Origin: Bradyrhizobium guangdongense
GTDB taxonomy: Bacteria; Pseudomonadota; Alphaproteobacteria; Rhizobiales; Xanthobacteraceae
Length of the DNA stretch: 64,000 nt
Direction of reading: 5' to 3'
NCBI RefSeq assembly: GCF_004114975.1
Contig: NZ_CP030051.1
Span: 6,778,501-6,842,500, forward strand
Each line of letters begins with the position of its first letter. Within the stretch, counting starts at the first letter, position 1. The position numbers and the translations under genes are program-made. Under the pieces are notes generated by a model. It saw nothing but the letters and a program-made list of their open reading frames with translations. It did no database searches and was not told the origin of the DNA. Shown here piece by piece: positions 26,777-37,000 of this stretch.

Positions 26777-27148
26777 GTGTCTGACATCGGCAAGAGGGAC
26801 CCGACCGCTCCCGTACGCCGGCGTACGGGGCTTGACGCGATCAGCGCGGTGAAGATGCCGGAAGGACTGACGGCGACGGTCGATGCCTGGGCCGAGGCCC
26901 ACCAGCTGTCACGATCAGATGCGATCTGCAAGCTGGTCGAGCTCGGCCTGAAAATCGCTCCCGCGCCTGCACACACGACGGTCTCGGACGCCGCCAGAAT
27001 CGAAGAGATCGCGGCGCATCAGATCGACCTGCTGCTCGATCCGGCCCTGCCCGCGGAGGAACGCGAACGACGGATCCGCCGCCTCACCGAAGGGCCGCCG
27101 GAATTCTCGCACGAGCGGATCGACCTGCCGAAGCCGCCCCGGACTTGA
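26777..27148 (+). CDS. Putative ribbon-helix-helix-like protein, hypothetical
   Basis: A 123-residue protein if GTG 26777 is the start (a TTG at 26702 also opens the frame). Residues about 27-60, AVKMPEGLTATVDAWAEAHQLSRSDAICKLVELGL, look like a ribbon-helix-helix fold (beta strand, two helices); the rest is charged and helical. It could be a DNA-binding protein or an antitoxin-like factor, but no toxin gene is adjacent. The start and function are uncertain. Confidence 0.55.
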   Translation: MSDIGKRDPTAPVRRRTGLDAISAVKMPEGLTATVDAWAEAHQLSRSDAICKLVELGLKIAPAPAHTTVSDAARIEEIAAHQIDLLLDPALPAEERERRIRRLTEGPPEFSHERIDLPKPPRT

Positions 27149-27160
27149 ACGCCGATATCG

Positions 27161-27370
27161 CTAATGCAGCTTTTCGTCCTGGCGCTTGCGCAGCATCGCC
27201 ATCGGCACGTCGTGACAGCCCACCAGCCGGACGAATTGCTGCGGATACATTTCGTGGCCGTGATCACCGGAGTTCTGATGCGACATCGGCCGGCAGTTGA
27301 CGTCGCCGGACCTTGTGGGGGACTGGCCCGTGCGGCCCTGGTTTGAAGCGGTCATGCTTGAACTGGCCAT
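27161..27370 (-). CDS. Small hypothetical protein
   Basis: A 69-residue protein beginning MASSSMTASNQGRTGQ, with a C-terminal half rich in His, Met and Arg (SGDHGHEMYPQQFVRLV, VPMAMLRKRQ). GGGAGCAG upstream of ATG 27370 supports translation. No family is recognised. It is convergent with the ribbon-helix-helix-like gene. Confidence 0.45.
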   Translation of the reverse strand: MASSSMTASNQGRTGQSPTRSGDVNCRPMSHQNSGDHGHEMYPQQFVRLVGCHDVPMAMLRKRQDEKLH

Positions 27371-27496
27371 GGACTGCTCCCTCTCGATTAGGGCAGATCG
27401 ATTGACGTAACCCAACCGATTGCGGGACATGCTACGACCAAATCCGGTGGAATGCCATTGAGCCGGATCAACTTAATCGCAGCGGTCGAGTTCCGC

Positions 27497-28219
27497 TTAG
27501 GCCGTATTCCCCGCGTCGACCGTGAACACGGTGCCGGTGATGTTGCGGCCGCCCTCGCCGAGCAGATATTCCACCATGCGCGCGACGTCGTCGGTCTCCG
27601 GCAGACGGCGCAGCGCGCTGCGACCGGCGATGCGCTTGCGCCCCTCCTCGGAGAGAGTGTTCGTCAGCTCGGTGTCGATGAAACCAGGCGCGATCGCGTT
27701 CACGGTGATGCCGAGCTTGCCGACCTCGCGCGCGAGCGAACGGGTGAAGCCGGTCGCGGCCGCCTTCGTCGCGCCGTAGACGGACAGCCCGTTATAGCCG
27801 GTGGTCGCAATGATGGAGGAGATGTTGATGATGCGGCCGGCGCCGTCCGCCATCATCTGCCGCGCCACATATTTGGTGAGGATGATCGGCGACAGCACGT
27901 TGAGCTGCACCAGTGCCTCGATCTCCGAATTGTGCATGGTCGCGAGCAGGCCTTCGGTGCCGAGGCCTGCATTGTTGACGAGGCCGTAGATCGGCCCGAA
28001 CTCGTCGCGCACGAGCTTCGCGAAAGCCGGGATCGCGTCGATCACGGCGAGATCGCAGGCGCGGAAATGCAGGCGTCCGTCGGAGACGGCAATCGCCGCC
28101 TTGAGCTCCTCGCTCTCGCGCCGGGCCGCGGCAATCACGTTGAAGCCGGCGCCCGCGAGGCGCCTGCCGATCGCAAGGCCAATACCGCGGCTGCCGCCGG
28201 TGACGAGAACATTATGCAT
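27497..28219 (-). CDS. Short-chain dehydrogenase/reductase, FabG-like
   Basis: A 240-residue SDR with the cofactor loop TGGSRGIG (residues 7-14), NNAG near 87, catalytic Ser in INISSI, and YGATK (YxxxK) near 148. The Arg after the first beta strand (AARR) suggests NADPH. It overlaps the adenylating-ligase gene by 8 bases and follows an ACP gene in the same operon, so it probably reduces a 3-oxoacyl-ACP or acyl-thioester in this three-gene module. Confidence 0.88.
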   Translation of the reverse strand: MHNVLVTGGSRGIGLAIGRRLAGAGFNVIAAARRESEELKAAIAVSDGRLHFRACDLAVIDAIPAFAKLVRDEFGPIYGLVNNAGLGTEGLLATMHNSEIEALVQLNVLSPIILTKYVARQMMADGAGRIINISSIIATTGYNGLSVYGATKAAATGFTRSLAREVGKLGITVNAIAPGFIDTELTNTLSEEGRKRIAGRSALRRLPETDDVARMVEYLLGEGGRNITGTVFTVDAGNTA

Positions 28220-29594
28220 CGGTGCGCGCCAATTTGCCGGCCGGGGTGACGTCGAGCGCCTCGACGAAGCGGATCACCGCCGGCACCTTGTGAGAGGCGA
28301 GCTGGGCGCGGCACTGCTCCAGGATCTGGTCGCGGATCTCCTTCGCGCGCGCCTGGTCGGTGCCGTCGGCGAGAACGACGTCGGCGACGACGATGCCGCC
28401 GGTGATCGGACTGCGCCGCGATTTCGCTCGCGACATCCGCACATCAGGATGACGGTTGATCGCCGCCTCGATCTCTTCAGGGTGGACCTTCAGCCCGCCG
28501 ATATTGATGATGCCGCCGCGACGGCCGACGAAATAGTAGCGGTCACCGCGCAATTCGACGATATCGCCGCTGTCGACGAAGCCATCGTCATCGGCGAGCG
28601 CAGCCGCGTTACGGCCGATATAGGCATGCGCGGTGCGCGTCGAGCGAATCCGCAGCGAGCCGTCGACGACCTTCATCTCGACCCCATTGCGGTTGCCGAG
28701 ATAGTCGGCCGGAAAACCCTCCAGCCCGTCATTGACCGCGAAGCCGACACCGGCCTCGGTCGAGGCATAGGCATGGCCGACGGAGGAATTTGGGAATGCC
28801 GCCTTCAGGCCGTCGAGCACCGCCTGGTCGGCGATCTCGCCGGAGAGACGGACATAGCGCGGGGCAAACCGCGCGGCCGATCCGCTCATCAACAGCTTGC
28901 GCCAGTGCGAGGGCGTACCGGAGATGTGGGAGACACCGCGCGCGTTCAGCCGCGCGACGTGATCGGCAAGGGCCTCATGCGGGTCCGACAGCACCATGGA
29001 GCCGCCGGAGAGGATGGCACGGAGGAAGATCTGCAAGCCGCCATAGCGCCTGATGTCATAGAACGTGGCCCAGACCGGCGCAGGGCCCTTCGATGGGCCT
29101 TCGGCGACGATGGCGCCGGTGAGCGCCTCCAGCGTATGGCCGACGATCTTGGGCACGCCCGACGTGCCCGAGGTGAGCATCAGCCATTCGGTCGCGCGTT
29201 CGGTCCTGGCGGGCGCGGTGGCCTGAAGCGGCAATTGCGCGGTGACGACCAGCGACATGCCGGTCCCAGACCAACGATCGGGCTCGTCGGTGACGACGGC
29301 ATCGATCCCGGCATCCGCGATCAGCGCGTCCAGATGCGCGGGATTGAGGTCCGGCGGGCACAGCAGCATGCGACGGACAATGCCGTCGAGCTCGATCATG
29401 GCGAGGCCAGACCTGAGCTGGTCGGATAGCTTGAGCAGGACGGCCCGACCGGACAGCTCGCGCAGGCGGCCGCCAAGCACGGTCTGCGACAGGATGTCGG
29501 TGAGCGACAGGACATCGTACGCATCCGACAGCGTTCGGCCCTTCAGCTCCGCGCCGAGATGGTCGCGGAGCGCAAAGATTTCACGCGGGGACAT
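28212..29594 (-). CDS. AMP-dependent acyl ligase (probable acyl-ACP ligase)
   Basis: A 460-residue ANL-superfamily adenylating enzyme. The P-loop MLTSGTSGVPKI is near residue 148, the A5-like YASTEAGVGF near 275, the A7 DSGDIVEL near 345, and the A10 Lys in TPAGKLART near the end. It overlaps the ACP stop by 14 bases at its start and the SDR start by 8 at its end. Tight coupling to a dedicated ACP suggests it loads an acid onto that ACP rather than CoA. ATG 29594 begins MSPREIFAL; the upstream frame is inside the ACP gene. Confidence 0.82.
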   Translation of the reverse strand: MSPREIFALRDHLGAELKGRTLSDAYDVLSLTDILSQTVLGGRLRELSGRAVLLKLSDQLRSGLAMIELDGIVRRMLLCPPDLNPAHLDALIADAGIDAVVTDEPDRWSGTGMSLVVTAQLPLQATAPARTERATEWLMLTSGTSGVPKIVGHTLEALTGAIVAEGPSKGPAPVWATFYDIRRYGGLQIFLRAILSGGSMVLSDPHEALADHVARLNARGVSHISGTPSHWRKLLMSGSAARFAPRYVRLSGEIADQAVLDGLKAAFPNSSVGHAYASTEAGVGFAVNDGLEGFPADYLGNRNGVEMKVVDGSLRIRSTRTAHAYIGRNAAALADDDGFVDSGDIVELRGDRYYFVGRRGGIINIGGLKVHPEEIEAAINRHPDVRMSRAKSRRSPITGGIVVADVVLADGTDQARAKEIRDQILEQCRAQLASHKVPAVIRFVEALDVTPAGKLARTDA

Positions 29595-29826
29595 TTTCGT
29601 AGGCCCGCACGAAATCGCCCACGGTGGCGGGGAACGCTGCGTCCTCGGAAATGGTAAACGGGTCGACGCCGGTCTCGTCCTCGAGACGCGCGACCAGGAT
29701 CGCGAAGGCGAGCGAATCGAAGCCCGTCTCGTGCAGCGACAGATCATCCGAGAGTGCGGGAAGCGTGACGTGCTGCTCTTTGGCGATCTGCTTGATCGCT
29801 TCGATGACCTTTGACCGTACCGACAT
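29581..29826 (-). CDS. Acyl carrier protein
   Basis: An 81-residue ACP with the phosphopantetheine site in ETGFDSLAFAI (Ser about residue 38), helical and acidic as usual. It is not the housekeeping AcpP (DSLDTVE-type). It is the first gene of a module with an adenylating ligase and an SDR, all overlapping, so it probably carries an unusual acyl group for this local pathway. A palindromic AT-rich site lies 16 bp upstream. Confidence 0.88.
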   Translation of the reverse strand: MSVRSKVIEAIKQIAKEQHVTLPALSDDLSLHETGFDSLAFAILVARLEDETGVDPFTISEDAAFPATVGDFVRAYENVPA

Positions 29827-29841
29827 GGCTGTTCGCCTCTT

Positions 29842-29857
29842 GTTTAGTTAATCAAAC
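29842..29857. promoter_or_regulatory. Candidate TetR-type operator upstream of ACP module
   Basis: GTTTAGTTAATCAAAC is an imperfect palindrome (12 of 16 positions symmetric) in the 151 bp upstream of the ACP gene; CAAACGTTTG (29853-29862) overlaps it as a perfect 10-bp palindrome. Its half GATTAACTAAAC differs at one base from GATTGACTAAAC in the tetR-thiolase region (52869-52880). Confidence 0.4.
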
Positions 29858-29977
29858 GTTTGTCTTGCGGCGGCTCTGAGATGACCGCCTCCCATGGCCG
29901 TCTGTTTACCCGACAGAAGTAAATGGCCTCTTGGACAATTCAGATAAAATTGGACCTATCTGCCGATTTTGCTGCGG

Positions 29978-31792
29978 CTACAGCCTGATCGTGCCGTCCG
30001 CGATCCGCGCGAATGTCCCGGAATCGAGTGCGGCATAGGCCCCCGATTTCGGCTCCAGCATGAACAGCGGATCCGTCACCACGGCCGGGTCAAAACCTTC
30101 CCGCGCGAGCTCGCCCTTCTTCTGCTTGAACGTCTCGGTCGCATCCAGCTCGCGCGAGATGCGGATGAAGATCGGATGGGCATAGGCCGGCAGGCGTCGC
30201 GCGAGATGCGCGGGCAGCCCCGCGATCTCGAACCCTTCGTTGACGACGATGGCACTCATGCCGGCGCGGCCATCAGTGCCGGGGACGCTGACACCATAGG
30301 TGGTGGCATCGACCACACCGGTGAAATCGCGCACGGCGTCGTTGACCTCCGACGTCGCGACGTTCTCGCCCTTCCAGCGGAACGTATCGCCGATGCGATC
30401 GACGAAATGGAAGAAGCCCTTGTCGTCGAGCTGCATCAGATCGCCGGTGCGGAACCAGGCATCGCCCTTGGCGAAGACATCGCGCAGGATCTTCCTCTCC
30501 GTCTCGCCGGCGTCGGTATAGCCCTCGAAGCGGCCGCCGCCCTCGTCCGCCCTGCCGATGCGGCCGATGGCCTCACCCGCCTCGCCGCGGGCGCAGGGGA
30601 TGCAAAAACCCTCGTCATTGCGCAGCGGCGCGCCGCTGTCGGGATCGAGCTTGACGAGGCCCGCAGGAAAGCGATGCGCAAGCAGCGGCGGGACGCGGCC
30701 GATCGCGCCTGGCTGGCCCTCGACGTTGAACAGCGAGAAATTGCCTTCGGTCGCGGCATAGAATTCGAGGATGCGGGGAATGGCGAAGCGCGCCTGAAAG
30801 TCTTTCCAGATGTCGCCGCGCAGACCGTTGCCGCACGCGAGCCGCAGCTGGTGGCGGTTCTCGTATTCCGACGGCGGCGCCTTGAGCAGATAGCGGCATA
30901 GCTCGCCGATATACTGGAACAGCGTGCAATCGTGGCGCACGATGTCGGACCAGAAGTTCGAGGCCGAGAATTTTCCCGCGATCACCACCGCGCCGCCGGC
31001 GGCCAGCATGCTGCACGGGGCAACGACGCCGCCGACCGAGTGGAACAGCGGCAGGCAATCATACAGCCGATCCTGCGGCGTCGCGCCGGTAAGGCCGGCG
31101 AACCAGAACCCCCAGTTCAGGATGCGGCGATGGCTGATGCTGGCAGCCTTGGGCAGGCCGGTCGTACCCGAGGTATAGATCAGCAGCGCGCGATCATCGA
31201 TGGTGACGTCGCCATGCTCGTCCGGCGACAGCGGTCCGTCATCAAGCGCGGCCAATGCAACATCGATTGCGCGCTCGCTGCGGGCATCGCCATGAGTCCA
31301 GACCTTGGCTTCCGTCTTCAGATGCGGCCTTGCGCTCTCCAGCGTCGCCGCGAGCTCATGCGCAACGATGATATGCGAGGGCTTGGCGACGTCGAGACAA
31401 TGCGCGAGAGATTTGCCGACGAGCTTGGTATTGATCAACGCCACCACGCCGCCGATGCGGCTGATGCCGAGCCAGGCTGCGACATAGTCCAGGCCGTTCG
31501 GCATGATCAGGCCGACGGTATCGCCTTTGGCGAGGCCGACCGAGCGCGCCCAGCGCGCATAGCGGCGGATGCGCTTCGACAAGCCCTCGTAGTCGAGTGT
31601 TGCGTCATCCATCACCAGCGCGAGGCGGTCGGGCTGGCGTCGTGCCCAATCCTCGATCACGTCGGCGAACAGACGGCCCGGCAGCGTCTCGATCCGCGCG
31701 GTCAATTCGATCGCCTTCAGCCAGATTTTCGAGGCCGAGGGTGCGCGCGCGGCTTGGGGTTGCTCGATGACGCCGATGGTCATGCGGTTCAT
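29978..31792 (-). CDS. Long/very-long-chain acyl-CoA synthetase, FATP family
   Basis: A 604-residue AMP-binding enzyme. The P-loop IYTSGTTGLPKAASISH is near residue 205, EFYAATEGNFSLFN (FATP signature) near 350, and RTGDLMQLDDKGFFHFVDRIGDTFRWKGENVAT near 465. FATP-type enzymes activate long or very long fatty acids to CoA esters, often with uptake. It ends 151 bp upstream of the ACP module on the same strand and may be co-regulated with it. Two nearby ATGs (31792, 31783) are possible starts. Confidence 0.87.
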   Translation of the reverse strand: MNRMTIGVIEQPQAARAPSASKIWLKAIELTARIETLPGRLFADVIEDWARRQPDRLALVMDDATLDYEGLSKRIRRYARWARSVGLAKGDTVGLIMPNGLDYVAAWLGISRIGGVVALINTKLVGKSLAHCLDVAKPSHIIVAHELAATLESARPHLKTEAKVWTHGDARSERAIDVALAALDDGPLSPDEHGDVTIDDRALLIYTSGTTGLPKAASISHRRILNWGFWFAGLTGATPQDRLYDCLPLFHSVGGVVAPCSMLAAGGAVVIAGKFSASNFWSDIVRHDCTLFQYIGELCRYLLKAPPSEYENRHQLRLACGNGLRGDIWKDFQARFAIPRILEFYAATEGNFSLFNVEGQPGAIGRVPPLLAHRFPAGLVKLDPDSGAPLRNDEGFCIPCARGEAGEAIGRIGRADEGGGRFEGYTDAGETERKILRDVFAKGDAWFRTGDLMQLDDKGFFHFVDRIGDTFRWKGENVATSEVNDAVRDFTGVVDATTYGVSVPGTDGRAGMSAIVVNEGFEIAGLPAHLARRLPAYAHPIFIRISRELDATETFKQKKGELAREGFDPAVVTDPLFMLEPKSGAYAALDSGTFARIADGTIRL

Positions 31793-32016
31793 TCTTTCGG
31801 ACGGTATCTGCTTGTGCCGGCAGCTTAGCCCGCACGCCCTGCCCAGGTGTTAAGAGACAAGGTAAAAGCCGATCAGCGCGCGATTAACTCTAGTCATCCT
31901 TTACCAAGTCGATGGGAACGGCGTGCGGCCAAGCGTAATTCTTGCGATAGCAATTCCAGTCATTCGGGCGCGCTATGCGGCCCTCTCGCCTCGCGCGAAA
32001 TGAACTGGAGGCCACG

Positions 32017-32997
32017 ATGATTACCAGGCGACATTTCCTTCAGACCGCAGCATGTGCCGCGGCGGCGCTCGCAGCGCCTCGCGCCTTTGCGATCGGCAAC
32101 CCGTCCTATCCGTCGCGCAGCGTGAAATGGGTGGTGCCGTATGCGCCCGGTGGGGCCACCGACCTGCTGTCGCGGTTGATCTGCCAGCGCCTGTCCGAAC
32201 GACTCGGGCAGACCTTCGTGGTCGAGAACAAGCCCGGCGCCGGCAGCAATATCGGCACGCAGGCGGTCATTACGTCCGCGCCGGACGGCTACACGCTGCT
32301 GCTGACCTCGACCGCAAATGCGATCAACGCCTCGTTCGATCCGGCGCTGCCCTATGACTTTGCCAAGGGCATCGCGCCGGTCGCCGGCGTCGCGCGGATT
32401 CCGCTGGTGCTGGTCGTCAACAACGATCTGCCGGTGAAGAGCGTCGCCGACTTCATCGCCTACGCCAAGTCCAATCCCGGCAAGATGTCGATCGCCTCTT
32501 CCGGCATCGGCACCTCGCTGCATCTCTCCGGCGAGCTGTTCAAATCGATGGCGGGCGTGCAGTTCACCCATGTGCCGTATCGCGGCTCTGCGCCGGGCCT
32601 CACCGACGTGATGAGCGGCCAGATCCAGGGCATGTTCGACAACGTCACTTCGTCCTTCGAGCTGGTGCGCGCCGGCAAGCTGCGCGCGCTCGGCATCACC
32701 ACGCGCGAGCGCTCGGAGATCCTGCCTGATGTGCCGCCGATCGCGGACACGCTGCCCGGCTACGAGACATCCTCGTTCTACGGGGTCGGTGCGCCCTACG
32801 ATACGCCGCGCGAGATCATCGATCTCCTCAATCGCGAGGTCGACACGGCCTTGTCAGATCCCGGGATCAAGGCGCGCATCGCAGAGCTCGGAGCGATCCC
32901 GCTGCACGGCAATGCCGGCGAGTTCGGCGGCATGCTCACTGCCGAAACCGAGCGCTGGCGCAAAGTGGTCGAGCTGTCCGGAATCAAGAAGGAATAG
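32017..32997 (+). CDS. Tripartite tricarboxylate transporter substrate-binding protein (Bug/TctC family)
   Basis: A 326-residue periplasmic protein with a Tat-like signal (MITRRHFLQTAACAAAALAA). YPSRSVKWVVPYAPGGATD and ENKPGAGSNIGTQAV are the two loops of the Bug/TctC family that hold a carboxylate through ordered water. No TctA/TctB genes are nearby, so it is an orphan, as is common in this group. GGAGG six bases before ATG 32017 fixes the start; the frame opens 14 codons earlier without support. Confidence 0.9.
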   Translation: MITRRHFLQTAACAAAALAAPRAFAIGNPSYPSRSVKWVVPYAPGGATDLLSRLICQRLSERLGQTFVVENKPGAGSNIGTQAVITSAPDGYTLLLTSTANAINASFDPALPYDFAKGIAPVAGVARIPLVLVVNNDLPVKSVADFIAYAKSNPGKMSIASSGIGTSLHLSGELFKSMAGVQFTHVPYRGSAPGLTDVMSGQIQGMFDNVTSSFELVRAGKLRALGITTRERSEILPDVPPIADTLPGYETSSFYGVGAPYDTPREIIDLLNREVDTALSDPGIKARIAELGAIPLHGNAGEFGGMLTAETERWRKVVELSGIKKE

Positions 32998-33015
32998 CTT
33001 GCGGCCATCTCGGCA

Positions 33016-33294
33016 TTAGCGGCTTCGCCGATGGCGGGGGCGCGGTGGCGGCAGGTTGACCGGGTAATAAGGATTGAGGTCGCAGGTTGCGGCCTGACCG
33101 TCAGCCGTCGCACGGCACTGCGGCAGCGATGTGAAGGAGCAGTCATACCACTCCCCGCCGCCGCCGCTCGCGCCGGTATAGACGTGCATGCAAACGGGAT
33201 AGCTTGGGTCAAATGTCTGGGCCTGCGACGGAGCGGCTGCAAGCCATGCACCGGCCGTCACGATCAGGCCGAAGGTCAAGCGCGTGATCTTCAT
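33016..33294 (-). CDS. DUF3551 family small exported protein
   Basis: A 92-residue protein with a signal peptide (about residues 1-22, ending PSQAQ) and the DUF3551 core: YPVCMHVYTG, WYDCSFTSLPQCRATADGQAATCDLNPYY, with four Cys that can form two disulfides in the periplasm. Function is unknown. A paralog of exactly the same length lies 21 bp upstream on the same strand. ATG 33294 is chosen over 33306 for signal-peptide shape. Confidence 0.8.
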   Translation of the reverse strand: MKITRLTFGLIVTAGAWLAAAPSQAQTFDPSYPVCMHVYTGASGGGGEWYDCSFTSLPQCRATADGQAATCDLNPYYPVNLPPPRPRHRRSR

Positions 33295-33315
33295 TGAAAC
33301 TCGCATCGTAGACCG

Positions 33316-33594
33316 TCAGTGCACTTTCTTGTGACGTTTGGCCGGCACGGGCGGCTGATCGAAAGCATAGTAGGGATTGAGATCGCAGCTCGCGGCGCGG
33401 CCCGAAGCGGTGGCGCGGCACTGCGGCAGCGAGGTGAAGGAGCAGTCGAAATAATCGCCGCCACCGCCGGTGAAACCGCCGGGCGTGTAGACATGCATGC
33501 AGACCGGATAGCGCGGATCATAAGTCTGCGCGCCGGCATCTGCCGCGACGAACAGCGTGGCAATCGCGGTAAGGGTCAGGAGAGACAAACGCAT
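33316..33594 (-). CDS. DUF3551 family small exported protein (paralog)
   Basis: A 92-residue paralog of the downstream gene: signal peptide (about 1-22, ending AGAQ), then YPVCMHVYTPGG, FDCSFTSLPQCRATASGRAA and CDLNPYYAFDQPP, with the same four Cys. GAGG lies nine bases before ATG 33594. The two differ mainly in the signal peptide and the basic tail (KRHKKVH here), so they look like a tandem duplication. Confidence 0.8.
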   Translation of the reverse strand: MRLSLLTLTAIATLFVAADAGAQTYDPRYPVCMHVYTPGGFTGGGGDYFDCSFTSLPQCRATASGRAASCDLNPYYAFDQPPVPAKRHKKVH

Positions 33595-34020
33595 CGGACA
33601 TATCCTCGAATCGGTAGCAGCAGCACGCGTTATGCCATTTCGATATGGCACAACAGCGCGGAAGAAGCGATCGTTCCTATTAATACCTCTCCCGCTTGTG
33701 ACGCGCAGCAAAAACGATGGGACACAACGCCGTAACGATCTGAAACGGCGAAGACGCACTGGACCCGGCCTGCATTGAACGCATATCTCGCGACACCCAT
33801 CGTTCGACCAAGGTCGCAAGCGATGGGCGCACGAAACCGTTCGCTGGACCGGGCGAACGGATTAGTCTTCGGACCACAGCGCCGGCCCCGGACCGATGAT
33901 GTTCCGGAGCAATCAACAAACAATATGGGCTGAAGGAAACGCACATTCGCCGCTCGGGCTCTTGAGCGCGGCTCCGCCGTTGGTGGAGGAAGATGCGTCG
34001 GCGGCCTGTGGTCTCAGGGC
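33595..34020. other. Noncoding stretch between DUF3551 genes and RND pump
   Basis: 426 bp without a supportable gene. It contains a perfect palindrome TGCCAT-TTCGAT-ATGGCA at 33633-33650, close enough to the DUF3551 start to be an operator, and a CCCATCG/CGATGGG inverted pair near 33797-33828. No promoter or RNA gene is recognised. Confidence 0.5.
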
Positions 34021-37000
34021 ATGCAAGAGAGCATCTCGTCTCCGTTCATCCGCTATCCGATCGGCACCTCGCTGCTGATGGCCGGCATCCTGTTCGTAGG
34101 TCTCGTCGCCTATCCTCTGCTGCCGGTTGCACCGCTGCCGCAGGTCGACTTTCCGACCATCCAGATCTCCGCCTCGCTTCCCGGCGGCAGCCCCGAAACC
34201 ATGGCGTCCTCCGTGGCGCAGCCGCTCGAGCGCCAGCTCGCACAGATCCCCGGCATCACGCAGATGACCTCGACGAGCTCGCTCGGCTCGGCCTCGATCA
34301 CCCTCCAGTTCGATCTGAACCGCCTGATCGACGCGGCCGCCAACGACGTGCAGGCTGCGATCAACGCCGCCAGCGGGCAACTGCCGAAGAACCTGCCGTC
34401 TCCGCCGACTTACCGGAAGGTCAATCCGGCGGACTCGCCGATCATGATCCTGTCGGCGACCTCCGATACGCTGCCGCTGACCACCGTCAGCGACCGCACC
34501 GACGCCCAGCTCGCACAGCAGATCAGCCAGATCCCCGGCGTCGCCCAGGTGTTCGTCGGCGGACAGCAGAAGCCTTCGGTGCGCATCCAGGTCGATCCGA
34601 CCAAGCTGGTCGCCAAGGGTCTGTCGCTGGAGGACGTACGCAGCCAGATCGCGATCGCGACCACGGACAGCCCGAAGGGCAGTATCGACGGCGCGAAGCG
34701 CGCCTATACCGTCTACGCCAACGACCAGCTGCTCGAGGCGAGCCAGTGGCAGGACGTCATCGTGGCCTATCGCGGCGGCGCACCTTTGCGGGTTCGCGAC
34801 ATCGGCAAAGCCGTGTCGGGACCGGAGGATTTGAAGACCGCGGCCTGGGCCGACGGCAAGCGCGGCGTGTTCCTGGTCATCTTCAAGCAACCCGGCGCCA
34901 ACGTCATCGAGACGGTCGACCGCATCAAGCAGAAGCTGCCGCGGCTGATTGCGGCGATCCCGCCGGCGATCAACATCAAGATCATCAGCGACCGCACCAT
35001 CACCATCCGCGCGGCGGTCGATGACGTTCAGATCACGCTCATGATCACCATTGCGCTGGTGGTGATGGTGATCTTCGTCTTCCTGCGCAGCTTCTGGGCC
35101 ACGATCATCCCGAGCATCACGGTGCCGCTGGCGTTGCTCGGGGCCTGCTCGCTAATGTGGGTGTTCGGCTACTCCCTGGACAATCTGTCGCTGATGGCGC
35201 TGACCATCGCGGTCGGCTTCGTGGTCGACGACGCCATCGTGATGCTGGAGAACATCACGCGCTATGTCGAACGGGGCGAAAACCCTGTCACCGCCGCCTA
35301 CAAGGGCGCGGCCGAGATCGGCTTCACCATCGTCTCCATCAGCATCTCGCTCGTCGCCGTGCTGATTCCCCTGCTGCTGATGGGCGGCATCATCGGCCGG
35401 CTGTTCCGTGAATTTGCCGTGACACTGTCGATGGCGATCTTCGTCTCGCTCGTGGTGTCGCTGAGCCTGACGCCGATGATGGCCTCGCGTTTCCTGCGCT
35501 CCGACCACGAAGTCCGCCACGGCCGCTTCTACCAATGGAGCGAACGGTTGTTCGAGCGCCTGCTTGGCGACTATGAGCGCGGGCTCGACCTCGCGCTTCG
35601 GCATAGTCTCGTCACGCTCTTCATCTTCTTCGCCACCGTTGCACTGTCGGCACTGTTGTTCATCCTGATCCCAAAAGGTTTCTTCCCGCAACAGGACAAC
35701 GGCTTTCTCACCGCCGTGTCGGAGATGCCCCAGGACATCTCCTTCGCCGAGATGAAGCGACGGCAGGAGGAGCTCAATGCGATCGTACAAGCTGATCCTG
35801 CCGTTGATTCCATCGCGATGTTCATCGGCGGCGGCGGGACGGCGCTGAACTCCGGACGCATGTACGTCACGCTGAAGCCGATCGGGGAGCGCGACGCCAA
35901 TGCGCAACAGATCATCGCGCGGCTACGGCCAAAGCTCGCCCAGGTCGAGGGCGCACGTCTCTACATGCAGGCTTCGCAGGACGTGCGGCTCGGCGGCCGC
36001 GCGACCCGCACCCAGTTCGAGTTCACGCTTCAGGACGCCAATCTTTCCGAGCTGGACACCTGGGCGCCGAGGATCCTGACGGAGATGAAAGGCCTGCCGG
36101 AGCTTCGCGACGTCGCCACGGACCAGCAGACCGAGGGCACGACGCTGCAGCTCACGATCAATCGCGACACGGCCGCACGCTACGGTATCCAGCCGCAGCT
36201 GATCGACGATACGCTCTATGATGCCTTCGGCCAGCGCCAGGTGGCGCAATACTTCACGCAGACCAACAGCTATCACGTGGTGCTCGAGATCACGCCGGCA
36301 TTGCAAGGCAAGCTCGAGACGCTCGACAAGCTCTATGTCAAATCGCCGCTGACGGGCGACGAGGTCCCGCTCTCTGTGATCTGCAGCTGGAATAACGAGC
36401 CTGTCAGGCCGCTGGCGATCGCGCACCAGAGCCAGTTCCCGGCGGTGACGATCAGCTTCAACCTCGCCGAGGGCATCGCGCTCGGGCAGGCAACCGCCGC
36501 CGTGATGCGCGCGGCCGGCGAGATGGGCGCGCCACCAACGCTGTCTATGAGCTTCCAGGGGACCGCGCAGGCGTTCCAGCAGTCGCTCGGCACCGTGCCG
36601 ATGCTGATCCTCGCCGCCCTCGTCGTGGTCTATCTGGTGCTGGGTGTGCTTTACGAAAGCTACATCCACCCGCTGACCATCCTGTCCACGCTGCCGTCGG
36701 CCGGCGTCGGCGCGATTGCGATCCTGATGATCTCCGGCTTCGATTTCAGCCTGATCGCCCTGATCGGGGTCATCCTCCTGATCGGCATCGTCAAGAAGAA
36801 CGGCATCATGATGGTGGATTTCGCCATCGCGGCCGAACGCGAGCAGCGTCTGACGCCGGAGCAATCGATCCGCCAGGCCGCGCTGCTGCGCTTCCGCCCC
36901 ATCATGATGACGACGATGGCGGCCCTGCTCGGCGGCGTGCCGCTGATGCTCGGGCACGGCACCGGCGCAGAGATCCGCCAGCCGCTCGGCTACGCCATGG

